Shown: positions 48,313-61,200 of the stretch, piece by piece | How positions within the stretch are numbered: position 1 is the first letter of the stretch | How the letters are laid out: every line of letters starts with the position of its first letter | Assembly: GCA_003415625.1 (NCBI GenBank) | Contig: PYIU01000002.1 | Coordinates: 4,712,001-4,776,000 of the forward strand | Origin: Aquanectria penicillioides | Taxonomy: Eukaryota > Ascomycota > Sordariomycetes > Hypocreales > Nectriaceae | DNA: 64,000 bases | Reading direction: 5' to 3' | Notes under the pieces: model-generated | Database searches by the model: none | Seen by the model: only the letters and a program-made list of their open reading frames with translations | Told to the model about the DNA's origin: nothing | Position numbers and translations under genes: made by a program

Positions 48313-49788
48313 GAGCAACGAAACCCGGACAGAGGCGTTGGCGCGCAAGGAGCAAAACCAGGCAATGGATTTAATTCCCCCATCATACGTAATGCATCAA
48401 AGAGGATATGTACCAGGGCTCAAGAAGGGGGATAGGCGTTTATTCTACGGACTTGCGATTGAAGAAGCAAGTGGGAACTGGGTTTCAGCAATGAATTTTC
48501 CAGCTTTTATATTCTTTGTTTTTTTGTGTTTTATTTTTGTTTTATTTTTCGCTTCTCTTGATGTGTTGTTCTTCGTCGCTTCTTTTTTTTTTTTCCTTCT
48601 TGATGATGGCCTTTCTTTATTGGGTCCTTTTTTTTTCTGTGGCTTTGAAATGATTTGTCTTTGTGCTGCTTCGTTTTCTTCCTTCCTTACGCGGATTTCC
48701 TTTGTCTGGGACTTTTTTCCTTATCTCCTCAGGAAGCAAAGGAGGGAGCAAGCAACAAGAATCATCAAGAAAGAAAAGATGAAATGGAATGACCCCTCGA
48801 TGAACGAGGAGATGGAAAGAGGGAGCCCGGCGTTCAGAACAAAATACCACGCGCGTATGTAAGATTTCGGATGTTGCGGCCAAACGAGCAAAGAAGGGGA
48901 AAAGCGGCGGGCAGTGCTCCCAGCAGTACCTAGCCACACGCACAGTATAGTAGGAGGAATGGAAATTGGACGGTCTGCAAGATGAAGATACCATAACAAA
49001 TGATTTAATTGTAACATGTCCGGTTCTGATTGGCCTCGAGATGTGACGAACGATGCATGCTGGACGCGAAGTGACTCTGAGAGCTAGCCGGGTCCCCTTC
49101 TCGCATTGAAGCGTGGCCTACTCTCGTTGTCACTACAAGCCAGGTCTACACATCTCTCAAGCAAGCGAACCGATGGAGATGTCGTCGAAATAGTCTCCTT
49201 GAAGAGCCAAGCGGCAAGTGGATAGCTCCATATGTCAGCTTTCCAGGTCCAGGTTTCTTCGACGGAGATATTGCCTGCATAGTCAATTGGGCCTTGGACT
49301 AGCCCATTGACGACCCCAGATTCAACTTAGCTTTTCGGATGGGGAGGCTTATACAGATGTGGCAGCGCACGTGGGATAAAGGGGGGGCAAAGTGGTGCTT
49401 TCCGTTGACCTCTTCCCCCGCCAAACCAGAAAGGGGAAAACGGGGCAGTTGCTCCCCTTGTGCGGATACACACGGTTGTCAATAATTAGTGGGAAAGCAC
49501 ATGCTATGGCACTGTACCATCGTGGTGTTGTACCTGCCTACCAGTACATACACAGAGGCGTGTGTGCGTGTCTACTCCGTAGCAGTAGCCGTTTTTCCCC
49601 CTTGTCGCTACCCCCTTCCTCCACATCCACGCACTGTATTCGTGCGTACGTACATCCACATCGGCATCCACATCTCCCCATACATCCATCGCGAGACAAG
49701 CGAGCCCGAGTCAAATCAACGGCACAAATCCAAAATTATCCATCCCGTCCCGCAGTCATACATTAATCCATGACCCACCAAACCCGTC
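48313..49788. other. Tandem intergenic, GEF 3' flank and transporter promoter
   Basis: The first 400 bp (48507-48720) are strongly T-rich on the plus strand, a probable 3' UTR/termination zone. The last 300 bp (CA- and ATCCACATC-rich) form the transporter leader. No gene supported. Confidence 0.55.
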
Positions 49789-52273
49789 ATGGCTGCGACA
49801 GGCTCGCCGCTCCACCACCCGCATCGTCATAGCACCACCACAGCCTCGGCGACTACATCCACGTCCACGTCCACATCCACATCTTCTCGTCAAAGCCAAC
49901 ATCTGCACAATCATCGCAACTCTGGTTTCCTCGCCCCCACCCCCGTGTCCGCCTCTGCCTCTGTCTCCACTTCATCCGGCCGGCCAACTCCTATCTCGGG
50001 CTCTTCCCCGTCATCTTCCTTCCTCTCTGTCCATTCCGCCGCTGTCTCACCCTCGCCTTCGCCCTCGCCCTTGTCAGCCGCCCTGTCGCAGTCCCTGACC
50101 ATTGGCGCGCCAACCTTCTCTCGCGGCTCCTCACCTGCGCTTCGGACCCCCTCTTCCTCGAGCATTGACGCCGATCATCTCGACTCCCCGACGCGACAAG
50201 ATTTCGAGGCAACCCGCGCCAGGACTGACAACGCCAGCCTTCATCACGATCGCTACGATTACGACAGCGGCTACGGTCGCTACAATCCGGCTACCATGGC
50301 CAGCTGGGTCGGGCAGCCTGCCGTCAAGGGCAGCTCCGAGACAGTCCGCATGATACTGTTGAACTTTATCAATGTTGGCATCACGTACGTATATCAACTC
50401 CCTGGAACTTGGCGAGCTCGACAAATCATTTCGGAATACCTTCAGGCCGTTCTTTGCCCGTGTTTCAAAAGCCACTTCCGCTAACCGCATCGTCAAACAG
50501 CTTCACATGGGGTGTTGAAATGACTTGTACGTTCCTGCTCCTACCCATAGGTTTATTCAAGGTGGCAATTGCTGATCCCTCTTTTCTCTCTAGATTGCAC
50601 ACCATATCTCCTTGAGCTTGGTCTGACCAAGAGCAACACTTCCCTCGTATGGGTTGCTGGTCCACTCTCCGGTCTCCTCGTTCAGCCCATTGTCGGTGCG
50701 ATCGCAGACGAAAGCAAATCGAAATGGGGCCGCCGGCGGCCTCTTATGGTTATTGGTGCCGTCATTGTTACGATTAGCCTGGTCATTCTTGGCTTCACAC
50801 ATGAGATTGTTGGCTTGTTCATTCATGATGATAAGGCGTCCAGAACTCCCATCATCACATCAGCGGTGCTAGCAATCTATGTCTTAGACTTTGCGATCAA
50901 TGCAGGTGTGTGCGCCCATGGAGCGCCTTCTTACCCTGTCCATGCGCTAACTAAAGTCGGTTCAGTAATGTCATGCGCAAGGAGTTTAGTAGTTGATACA
51001 TTGCCCATTTCCAAACAACAAGCGGGCGCCGCCTGGGGTAAGCAAACTTGATCCAACATAAATCCGACTTGTGAATTAATATCAATCATATAGCGAGTCG
51101 AATGTCTGCAGTCGGTCATGTTCTTGGATATGGCGCCGGAGCCATTGACTTGCCAGGGATGTTTGGCACTGCCCTCGGCGATACTCAGTTTAAGCAACTT
51201 ACATTCATCGCGACTCTCTCCTTTGTTTTTTCGACGACCATTACCTGTTGGGCTGTCACCGAGCGAGTCCTTGTATCATCCAAATCTAGCCAGCATCAAG
51301 GCCACTTCAAGGTTTTCCGCCAGATTTATGCAACTATCTCAAATCTCCCTCCTCGAATCCGTGCCATTTGCTGGGCTCAGTTCTGGTCATGGATCGGTTG
51401 GTTCCCATTCCTCTTCTACAGCACTACTTGGATTGGTGAAACCTACTTTCGCTACGACCTGCCACCAGAGGCCAGGAAGTCTAAGGACACTCTTGGCATA
51501 ATCGGACGCATCGGCAGCACCTCCCTCGTCATCTACTCCATCATCACTTTCACCAGTGCTTGGCTACTCCCGTTGCTAGTTCAGTCCCCCGAGGACAATT
51601 CCTTTACTCACCGCCCGCCGCAAGCCCTAGCGGGATTCCTGACGCGCTTCAGCAAGATGAAGCCAGATTTGCTGACTGCTTGGATGTTCGGACATTTGCT
51701 ATTCGCGGGGGCCATGGCGCTTGCTCCATTTGCCACCAGTTTCCGCTTTGCGACCATACTAGTCTGTTTGTGCGGAGTGTAAGAACCGCTCTTTCTTCAT
51801 CGATTTATATAGAAGCTGACACCTATCTCAGTCCTTGGACACTAGCCGGTTGGGCACCTCCCACTTTCCTTGGCGTTGAGGTTACCAAGCTCAGCAGTGG
51901 TATTGACGCTGCATATCGCCGCCTTTCTAACGACCAAGCTATTGAACTCCCTGACCTCGACTCGAATGAGGAGCCCCCGTTGCGCCTCGAGCATGGCTCG
52001 GACGTCGACTCGACAACTACATCGTCTACCGGTGAACTGTCCGGCATCTATTTTGGCATTCTCAACATTTACACAACACTACCACAGTTTATCGGCACTT
52101 TCATGTCTTCCATTGTATTCGCTATTTTAGAACCCAACAAAAGCCCTGAGCTGGCTGGCGACGGGGAAGTCTCTGATCCTGAGGGACCGAACGCCATCGC
52201 AGTGTGTCTATTCCTGGGCTCTATGAGCACACTCGTGGCAGCATTTATGACCCGAAGGCTAAGGGACATGTGA
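49789..52273 (+). CDS. Sut1-like sucrose/maltose proton symporter (GPH/MFS family)
   Basis: Plasma-membrane disaccharide transporter of the plant SUC/S. pombe Sut1 type. Six exons: 49789-50384, 50501-50526, 50594-50905, 50966-51037, 51094-51778, 51832-52273; phases agree, 710 residues, no frameshift. The second exon is only 26 bp. The membrane core starts near residue 185 (RMILLNFINVGITFTWGVEM) and shows CTPYLLELGLTKS, GPLSGLLVQPIVGAIADESK and SKWGRRRPLMVIG, the loop-2/3 signature of this family. Further helices, RSLVVDTLP and WFPFLFYSTTWIGETYF match fungal homologues. The first 180 residues are a Ser/Thr/Pro-rich cytosolic extension with low-complexity ST repeats. The exact sugar is not deducible. 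Confidence 0.9.
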
Positions 52274-52727
52274 GGTAGCAAGGATCTGACCAGCCATCAT
52301 CGAGTCTCATGTAATGATAAAGAGCAGTGAAGGAGTAGCTTGGGTTCGCGGAGTTTGGTTTTTTGGGGTTTTTTTGGGGGGGCGAGGGGGGGGTTTAACG
52401 GAACGGCGCTGGTATACATCGCTTAGACAAGGTGATGATAAGGCCATGACGTGGAGCGGATCTTTCCGCAGGACGGAGCTTCACATCGGACCATCGACTG
52501 GGCCATAGAAGTAACTGGGAATAAACAGCACCGATTCCCATCACTTGCCTCTGGCAGTTCAGAGAAATTAAGATATGTTCACTCCATGTTTCATGTACAA
52601 GAATAATAAATGGTCGCTTTGGGGGGTATCCTCAACATCCTCATCATCTTCCTATTTCACCCGCTATCGGCCGAATGGTAGTGCGTGCCTCAAACCGGCA
52701 CAAGCAAATAAATTCACATGGTCGTGT
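52274..52727. other. Convergent spacer, transporter / Pkr1
   Basis: 454 bp with G/T-rich runs at 52361-52395 and nothing that looks like a gene. Confidence 0.5.
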
Positions 52728-53261
52728 CTATTTGTCTTTTTCCTTCTCGTTCTCGGAAACCTTCTCCCACTCGTCCTCGGTGCTGACGCTCGACTGGGTC
52801 CCCGGCCCGGGACGGTGCTTCACCTCGCCTTGGGGATCAATCGGCTCTAGGCCGGCAGCGGCCGGGGCAGCGGGTACAGGGACCAGCTCGGGCGCCGGGG
52901 CCTTAGCGGGGGCTTCGGCGGCGGCGGGCTTCTTGACGGGGGCTGCGGATTCGACCTCGGTCTCGCTATCATCGTCACCGTCCGATGGCTGGTTCTCGCG
53001 CTCCCTCTCCTTGAGGCGGGCCTGCTCCTCGCGCTCACGAGCCTGAGCGGCGTACAGCTCGGTGGCAAACCAGTTGATGCTCCACCACAGGCCAGCGCAG
53101 AGGATGGAGAGGACGACACAGTGGACGCTGTGGGTGCCGAGCAGGAGGAGGAAGAGGACGAGCTGGAGGGCGGCAAAGGTGGCGTTTGTGGCCTTGAGGA
53201 TGGTGGGCGTGGGGCCCGGGGTGAAGATGGACTCCCAGAGCTCGACGAAGAAGGAAGACAT
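52728..53261 (-). CDS. Pkr1-type ER protein required for V-ATPase assembly
   Basis: Pkr1 helps assemble the V0 sector of the vacuolar ATPase in the ER. Single exon, 177 residues. The N-terminal signature is FFVELWESIFTPGPTPTIL at about residues 4-22, followed by two membrane helices (NATFAALQLVLFLLLLG and CVVLSILCAGLWWSINWFA) at about 26-45 and 48-68. The remainder is a charged, Ala/Pro-rich cytosolic tail with an acidic stretch (SDGDDDSETEVES). Fungal homologues vary in this tail. The start is the first ATG and matches the family N-terminus. Confidence 0.88.
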   Translation of the reverse strand: MSSFFVELWESIFTPGPTPTILKATNATFAALQLVLFLLLLGTHSVHCVVLSILCAGLWWSINWFATELYAAQAREREEQARLKERERENQPSDGDDDSETEVESAAPVKKPAAAEAPAKAPAPELVPVPAAPAAAGLEPIDPQGEVKHRPGPGTQSSVSTEDEWEKVSENEKEKDK

Positions 53262-53750
53262 GGTCGCGAAACGTAGGTGCTCTTGGGGGGAGGGAGAAGA
53301 GGGTTGTCGCGGTCTTTGTGTTGGACGGCGGCTCGTGTGCGCGCGGTTTGGGTTGGGTCTTGTTTGGTTTGGTTGGCGAAGTTATGGAGGCTGGAATGTC
53401 GCTCGTGGAGGGGGAAAAAGGTGACTTAGGCCGTGATTTGGAGAGTAGGAATTTATAGCTGGCACAGGCCGTTCGCAAAAATGAACAACAAGGAACGTTT
53501 TGTGTTTGTTGTCCAGATGGCCACAAGCGTCGCGGTATCTGGATCGCTGCCTGCGCTTGTCGCTGCAATCAGGCAAGGGGTGACGTTTTATTTAGCTTAG
53601 CGCCAGGTGTAGCTCTCAAGTGTGAGGTGTATGTCATCGAACGTCAAAGTGGGGAGAGGAGTCCAAAGGTGTCCTCGACGAGAGCGGGGAGAAGGAAGAA
53701 ACTAAAACAAATTGAAAAGAAATCCGTGTCCGGGATATGATAGGAGAATG

Positions 53751-53770
53751 AATAAATAAATAAATAAATA
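53751..53770. repeat. (AATA)n/(TAAA)n microsatellite
   Basis: Five tandem copies of a TAAA/AATA unit immediately upstream of an AATAGGACACG sequence, intergenic. Confidence 0.85.
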
Positions 53771-54073
53771 GGACACGCAGTCGCGACCGTTATTAGCGAC
53801 CAACCGAGGCAAATGTGCTGGGAAAGGGTTAGAGAGATATGTCGTTTTCGGCTGCAAAGGGGAGACAACGCACGCGGTGTGAAATGCGGATTGCGGATGG
53901 CAGACGGGACGGACAGGTGATGGATGTGTGACGGTTTTGGTGAGTGCGGGCACTGCGGAGTTGGCAGTTGGCAGTTGACAGTGGGAATGAGGTGGAAGTG
54001 AGGGGCAGCAGGCGCGTGTTGTCGTCGCGGATGACATAACCTGCAGTGCCTGTATACGTGCATGCCCAAGTTA

Positions 54074-54111
54074 CTTACCTACCTAGGTACCTAGGTCGGT
54101 AGGTAGTAGGC
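54074..54111. repeat. ACCTAGGTACCTAGGT palindrome cluster
   Basis: Contains TACCTACCTAGGTACCTAGG, then TCGGTAGGTAGTAGG. The perfect 16 bp palindrome at 54079-54094 is the clearest example of the dispersed AGGT family in this window. Confidence 0.75.
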
Positions 54112-54927
54112 GTTGGGTAGGTGCGTCAACGCCTACTACCTGCCTAGACATTGTCATGTCAGCTTGGCAAGTCCAACTTTGGTTGATTGATTGATTGGTC
54201 GGTTGGCGATTTAATTAAATGGACATTATTAATAATGGCTCTTCTCTGCTTGCGCTCTGAATCGTGCCATTGTTGTTGGTGCGCTTCACCACGACTTACA
54301 TATACCTACCTATACTACACCAACACTCCTGCGGATTGCTCTAGGGTAGGTATACTGACGACTGACGACTTACCATGAGCACAACGACAGCGATGAGAAT
54401 CCCTTCTCGCCCCTCTCTCTAAACCGGCGCCGGCATCGTTGCGATTGCGATTTGGGGGCCATGCCGGCTGCATGCAGCGAGCGCATGATAGGTGGTCGGC
54501 GGGCAAAATATCCAACTGGGCGTCGCATGCCAACCTATGCGCGAGCCGAGCTAACTACCTAGCCTCCTGTGCTGCACATTGCAGGTCGCAGTCAGCAGTC
54601 ACATCGCCGTCGTCTTTGGTCTCTGTGCTTTTGGTCTTGTGTGAGACGGACACAACACATTGAAAGTGCGCGCAAAAGCACAAAGCCCAATCAAATACAC
54701 AGCGCCTCGCGCTTGTCGCCTTCTCAGCCTCACTTCCCATTCCCAGTTTCTCTCCGCAATTCAACCCGTCACTTTTTGTTTTTTATCCCTCCTTCTTTTC
54801 TTTTTTCCTTGTTTGGCACATCTATTTGCCTCATGTCATAGCTGCAGTGGTTTCCTGTCTCTTCTTTTTTTCTGGCCAGTCGAATTTCATCCTCAGGTCC
54901 GAAAATTTAAATCCCACGCATCGGTCC

Positions 54928-57704
54928 ATGGACTCGTCTTTATCGCCGTCGCCGCCGCCGCCGCCGCCCGCTGATCCGCATGGACATGACGGACACGGCG
55001 AAACCCGTGACGACGACGACGCCCAGGACCACGACGCCGCGGTCACGATTGACGAGCTCCGGAGGCGCTGGAAGGGCAAGGGCAAGGCGACGGAGACGGA
55101 TGATGCCTGGCTGCCCCCGCCCGACGAGCGCGGCCCACTGACTCTGCTCAAGCTGCCTGTTGATATCTTGCGCCTGATACTCCACGAGGTGCGCTCCCGT
55201 CCTATCCCATCTGAGACATCCCTACCCTGTACCTCATCCCGGTCGCGTCTGAACCTGAATCTCATCAAGTATCTAGGTAGCTCTGCCCAACAGGGGGGAT
55301 TTGCTGCCTCTGGTCCTCGTCAACTCGACGCTCCATGACCTGGTCGTGCCCTACATCTACTCATCCTTCAGCATCGTATGGCCCGACGAAGGCGGCTACT
55401 TTCGTATCACCCGGGATGTCGATGCCCTCACCCACGGGCTCTCCAGCCTCGCCCTCGGCAGCCGCTTCGCCAAGGCCATGCATAGGCTTCACGGCCTCCC
55501 CCCACCTAGGAAACAGGGCAGCAATGCCCGCTTCATCAAGAGTTTTAGCATCAGCAATGGTCTCACCAAGTGGGTGACCTACTACTCCATGGCTAACGAG
55601 GCCGGCATGATGCTCAACACACTCGTTGCTCTTGCGCTCCCCAAAATGACCAATCTCGAATCCTTCAAGTGGGATATGCCCACGGGTCTGTCATCTAACG
55701 TCTTTATGGCTCTTGCCTCGCTCGAAGACGAAAACCCCGGGAGGCTCGACGAAGTCTGGATCCGATGGCACGAGGACCCCCCATCGACTTCATCATCTTC
55801 CAGTTCTCCCATCTTCCACAACGGTCACATTCCGGCGCCGCCCCCTCCCCCTCACATAACTCAGCCCGCCAGCCCTCCCTCTCCTCCAAGCAGTAATCCA
55901 GAGTCCCTTGGTAGCCAACCATCTTCAAACTTGCTCGCCCCTTACCAGAGGGTCCCGTATAAAGAATCCGACGTGGAATATCCCACTTACAGCATTCTCC
56001 CACCCCTTCGCAGCATAGCCGCTCTGGAAGTGGATCAGGTATCGTACCTTGACGAGCTCGCCATCCTTATCGAGAGATCTCGATCTACTCTGCGAGAACT
56101 CCGACTTAGCATTGCCGTCAAGTCTGCCGGTGATGACTTTACACAGATCAAGGGCGACCAACACAACTTGAGACAATACGACCCCGACGCTCGATGGCCC
56201 GGAGAGAGCCGCATTGGCGATCGCAGGTTGGGTGGCGTTCTCGGTGTAGTGCTGGCTCGTGTTTATGACCTTCGCAGAAACCACCCTCGTCCGAAAAAGG
56301 GGAATACAGATGCTGTAACGCGCTCAAACCCAACGGCACTACCAGGAGCTAGCTCGTCCGCCGGTGTAGAGAATGGGCCCGAATCTCCTTCTCATGGACC
56401 AGCCCTCGTTGCATCGGCCGCAGGTGCTACCACGAATTCATCTGCGTCGACCCGGGACAACTTGGGACAAACTGAAACCTCAACGAAAGCGACTTTGAGT
56501 GACCCATCCTCAGGAATGACAAAAGAGGTTCAACCAAAACTAGCCCTTGACTGCCTCGAGTTGGCCAGGATTCCTCTGCATACGACTATTTCTGCCCACG
56601 CCTTTGACTGGACCGTCTTGACCACACTCACTATCTTAAATTGCGACCGCCAAGATAGGCTATGGAGGGTGTTGAGAGAACAATTTCGACCAACACCACC
56701 TAGTAGACCATCTCGCCGTGATTCAAGTGGACGCTTAATTAGAGAAGCATCAACTTACTACTTGAAGCTGAGAAAAATCCACGTGGATGTCACCACCTTC
56801 CCCCTGATCCATTTTCTCAAGGAAACCTTAGCTCCGCATTCCCTAGAGGTGTTATTTCTTCATGATCGAAGGCGTTCGCATCACACGGCTGTTCCTATTG
56901 CCACCGTCTTTGCGGGCGCCGTGAAGAGGCAGTACGCAAGTCTCAAGAAGTTACTTCTCGATAGCTCCCACCCGGACCTTGTGAACCATCATAGTGATTT
57001 TAGGCGGATGAACTGGGCCTTGACGTCCGAAATGATTCTGAACCTAACTAGTGGCAAAATGGCAGCCCTCAAAGAGCTCTCCGTCTGTATACATCCGAAA
57101 GATTGGGTATGAATCCCCCCCTTTTCCCCTCTGGGCCCCTCCGTCTCCCCCCCCCTTTTTTTTTTTTTCATTTCTTCATTTTGCCGCAACTGTAACGCTA
57201 ACTCACCAACTTTCCCTGTAGCATACGGTTCTTCAGAGACTGCCTAACATGCCTAACCTGACGGCTTTACATGTCCCGAGCCTCGGTAGGGAGTCTGCGA
57301 CCCCGGAAGCCCCTCACCTTGGCCAGCAGATCGTAGATGTGATAACTCTTCGCCCTGAGATCAGGTTATGCTTCCTTGCTATTCGAAATTCCTGCTTTCA
57401 AATAGTTGAGTCCCGGCATGGCCGACCCGATTCAGACGGTGGGATTTGGAGTAGTGATGAGACGTCCAGCCCGAGCATCGTCTCAGACACTCACCCACCG
57501 TCCGACGAGGGCCTTAGCAACGAGGAAGATATTGCAGTCGAGGATTCTGATGACGAATCGCAATCCTCGAGAAGGCTCTTCCATAACGACTCCTCTGCTG
57601 TCTGGCCTGGATACCCCGGGTCAAATAAGACCTATAGGCTGAGAAAAATTTTCTTCTATGATGAGAGGGTTGAAATTTTCAAAGCTAGGCACGGCAGTCT
57701 TTGA
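54928..57704 (+). CDS. F-box-like protein, large, function unknown
   Basis: Exons 54928-55188, 55277-57106 and 57222-57704 give 857 residues, all junctions phase 0 with GT-AG ends (acceptor TATCTAG/GTAGCT chosen because it keeps the frame into DLLPLVLVNSTLHDL). The first 75 residues are disordered and Asp/His-rich. An F-box-like segment follows at about 76-115 (LLKLPVDILRLILHEV, LPLVLVNSTLHDLVVPYIYS), suggesting an SCF ubiquitin-ligase substrate receptor. The middle carries two long Ser/Pro-rich insertions (about 245-300 and 440-520). The rest contains leucine-rich segments such as LKKLLLDSSHP and MPNLTALHVPSLG without clean repeats. The substrate is unknown. I am confident of the gene, less of the F-box call. 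Confidence 0.75.
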
Positions 57705-58241
57705 TCTCGACAACCTAGCTTCCTTTTTCGCAGCAACCACCCAACCGAACATGATAATCATCACCCCCCGTTTCAACACCGAAGATAGATCCTTCTAAGA
57801 AGGATGCAGTCGAGGTGAACGCCAATTGCTACCTCGAATTCGGTGTCCCCGGGAAGTAGGATGGTGGCAATACGAAGCCGGGCTAAACATCGTTCATCCT
57901 GGTGCTGCAATGTCATAGCCTCACGTCAAGGTCAGGCTCCCCACTCCGGAGCACGCGACAATGCCTTCGCATCTCGGTCGTACTTTTGGATTGGGTTCGG
58001 TAGTAAGCGCAGCAAGTCTGGCTTGTGATGATGAGCTTGCGATCTCGGGGGACCTTTTTGGAATGGTGGGGGGCGATCATCCCACCGCCCACTTACTATT
58101 GTCCAGTCTTGATTCCTTGGACGGCAGGCACAAGTGGGAACACTAAAGGACTTGGTAGGCCCTTGGATCCTGTTTAAGCGCAGGGTATGGCTGATATACA
58201 AGAAGGATCAAAACCCCGGCAGCGCATCCTCAAGGTCAAAG

Positions 58242-58242
<1 letters not shown>

Positions 58243-58280
<38 letters not shown>
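58243..58280 (+). repeat. (TG)19 dinucleotide microsatellite
   Basis: Uninterrupted 38 bp TG repeat in a gene-free stretch, a potential polymorphic marker and Z-DNA-prone sequence. Confidence 0.9.
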
Positions 58281-58286
<6 letters not shown>

Positions 58287-61200
58287 ATGATGCTTCCTAG
58301 TAGCTCCCGCCGGTGAAGAGGAAGGTAATCGGGAGTGTGGAACCGAGGCCCCGATAACGTACGGACGTTCTAGAAGGAGAAGGATACTGCATCCATCCAG
58401 ATGGCGTGGTAGGATTGTCATGTACATTAGTAGTTATACATAGTAGATGGTTCTGAAACACGACCAGGTCCTTGATCCCAACGTGGCGGTGCAGAGAAGT
58501 GAGCACCGCCCCCCAGCCAAATGTAACGAAGAGGGCGCGCTTGCTAGTATTCGAAACCGAACAGCCACACTCGAAGGATCATTTGGCGCAGTAGTCGAGG
58601 TTTCCGCAGAAAGAGATTAGAGATGGCGATGCACGTTTCATGAGCAACACCCCTCGGGTCTCTCTCTTGGTGTCGAACATCCTTCCCCTGCATGACATGG
58701 TTGAACACCCAAACCCCAGGAAGCGGGACGAAACAAACCAAAACGCATGTGAAGTGCATACCGCAGACTCATCATGTCCTTGTCGATAGCAGACAGGTAA
58801 TCACCCTTAGTTACCTAAGCCATGTTGGAGCTCTGGTGTCTCGTTGTGTTACCAGTAGAGCCGGAGGAGACGTGTCGACGAGAAGGGTTTCTTTAGTTAG
58901 ATGTAGAAGTGAAGCCTGCGCCACACTCTCATGTTGCAGACCCATGGTAAACTGACCAGATCGAATGGCGGTCGCGCGGGAGCAACATATAGAGTGCCTC
59001 TAGACCGGATGATGATCTGCGCACGTCTCTAGGCAGAAGAATTCGAACCCCTCGTGGCAACTGACTCCATTTCACTTACTCTAGCTCTGAACCGGAAATC
59101 GTCGCTGAAACTGACGAAAACCGTTGTGGCGTTGTGTTAGTTTCGGTTTTCACAGAGGATGGGGATTGTTGATCTCCGACCGTTCGCGATCGATGGCGGA
59201 GGTTTACGATCGATAGCGGATGATTTGCGATGCGTTTCAGGAGGGACGCTCCTAAGGCCCAACAAGCTGTTGTGGAGACACAAGAGCCTCTGTTTCGGAC
59301 CATTCTATTGGCTGCTGGGCGATTTGGAACATCTGGCCCTGGCGATAGAGATGGCGAGATGGCTGAAGGTCAACCCCAAGGGACTTGGAACACATCCTTG
59401 TCGAAAACGAACGCCACTGAGTTAAAGTGGAGTTGCCGCGCGCGTTTGTAGAGCGTGGCTGCAAAAAAATCTAGCATGTGAGAGAAAGGTGCCATGTTTG
59501 AGAATCGAGACGAAAGGGGTTGCTGGGGGACTCTTTGTTCGTACAGTCATGCCAATCAACGACACTTGCCAATGGTTACTGTTCAGCTCAGCTTCAAGAA
59601 AACCGAGGCTATAGTACCAGCTGTTGGGCCTTACAACGCTGAACTTCTCCACGTCAATGTCTGGGACCTGCCCAACCGAGCTTAGCTGACATGTGTCTGG
59701 ATTGTCAGTCAGGGCGATACTATGGTCCTCCTGGCTTGGCATATTCTCTGTACCGGGACGCAGCAACGAGCCATGTGCGTTATCCATCCCTTCGGGATAC
59801 CCGACAGACTTGATCTAATCCATAGATAATGCGATAAGATGACCATCGCCTGGCCAGAGCGTCGCCCACAGACATTTCCTGCGACATGTGTGTGTGTCTG
59901 GTTGGACGCCTTACGAGGAAAGGCACCAGAGTGCCAAGTGGTTTTTCCTGCCCGCGCTAGTCGACATCAAAGCCGGGCTAGACTCTGATAGATAGGCCGG
60001 TAGGCCTGTAGATCGTGGCGGCACATGGGGTTTGTGTCCGGCGATTTGTGTTTTCGGGAGATCGCGGCCGGGACCGAGACGGCGTGGGCGACACCGATTG
60101 TTAGAGAGCCCTGGTCTGGGGCGTGTTGGCTGTCAAATCCAAGAGCAAATTGCAGTGTTTCACATTGAGTATTCTCCAGAACCAGACGCGCTTGTTCACC
60201 GAGTGGCCCGTCTCCCCCTGGCTGTTTGGCTCTTCTGTACGCCCACGCCAATTTCAATGGCGGTATCACAATACAAGCTGGATGCAGGGCTAGTTCCCGT
60301 CAAGTGCGACGGTCGTCTGTTCACTGAGGGGACGAGGCGTGCTCCTAAGCCCTTGCAACCCCAACCCTGCGGCCGATCCCTCCAGCCCTTTGGTGTTTCT
60401 CCACGTCTCCATTTGCGGTGAAGAATGTGCGCGATTGAGTTCCAGTGTCGCAAGAAATACTACAAGAAGCCCAACTTTGAGAAGCCATGACGATGTTTTA
60501 ACCCGGCTAACTCTCCAGTTCAATGTGGCTACTTGGGCATTGAGCCAGGCTTGTGTCATCATCGCCAGACAAGGATATCTGGCATAAGTGCATGGGCAGC
60601 CAGTAACAACGCCCATAACCCGAGTGGCCGGAGGTGACGGGAGCAACGCAAGGCCTGCATGAGGCGCAAAGCGTGATGATGTTTACCAGCATGGACCTTG
60701 AAGCTGAAGGACAGGGGGTGTGGGAAACAATCACCAGCGCCCCCAAGCTGTGGGCGAGCCAATTCTTCCGATTGGGGCCATGCGCATGCCGCTATCACGT
60801 TAGGGTTGCTGATCCTCGCCAATGAACTTGTGTAGTGCATTTCTGTGCGTCCCTTTGCGTTGGCGCAATGTATGGAGCACCGTGCATCCCACATCCCAGC
60901 CTCGACTTGGTTGCGCGCCTGTATCAGAGAAGGAGGCTAGATCGATTGGGTCGAATAGACGCCGCCACTGTTGGTCTTGCCCCCCTTGGGAAACCGCTGG
61001 GTCCATGATGGCTGAGCACACAGCTCAACCTGTGTCACATCGCTGGTCGGCCAAGTGGGCTGGGGCGCTTGAGTGGGACGGCGTGTGGTGTGTATCTTGG
61101 CCGATAGATATTGCCGGCTTGAGTCCGAATGGGAAAGTACCGACGTAGGGAGGGGGCGGGGAACGAGAAACAAGGCGCGGATGAGGCGAGGAGGATTGTG

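Larger units (their letters stand above)
53262..54927. other. Divergent intergenic region, Pkr1 / F-box-like protein
   Basis: 1.67 kb without a supportable gene. Contains a TAAA microsatellite (53751-53770), an ACCTAGGTACCTAGGT palindrome cluster at 54079-54094, and TTGATTGATTGATTGGTCGG at about 54183-54202. Confidence 0.55.

Noticed and set aside
59030..59065. GGTTCGAATTC on the minus strand, resembling a tRNA T-arm (B box)
   Set aside because: The T-stem pairs only through G-T wobbles, no 7 bp acceptor stem or good A box is found, so it is not a tRNA I can support.
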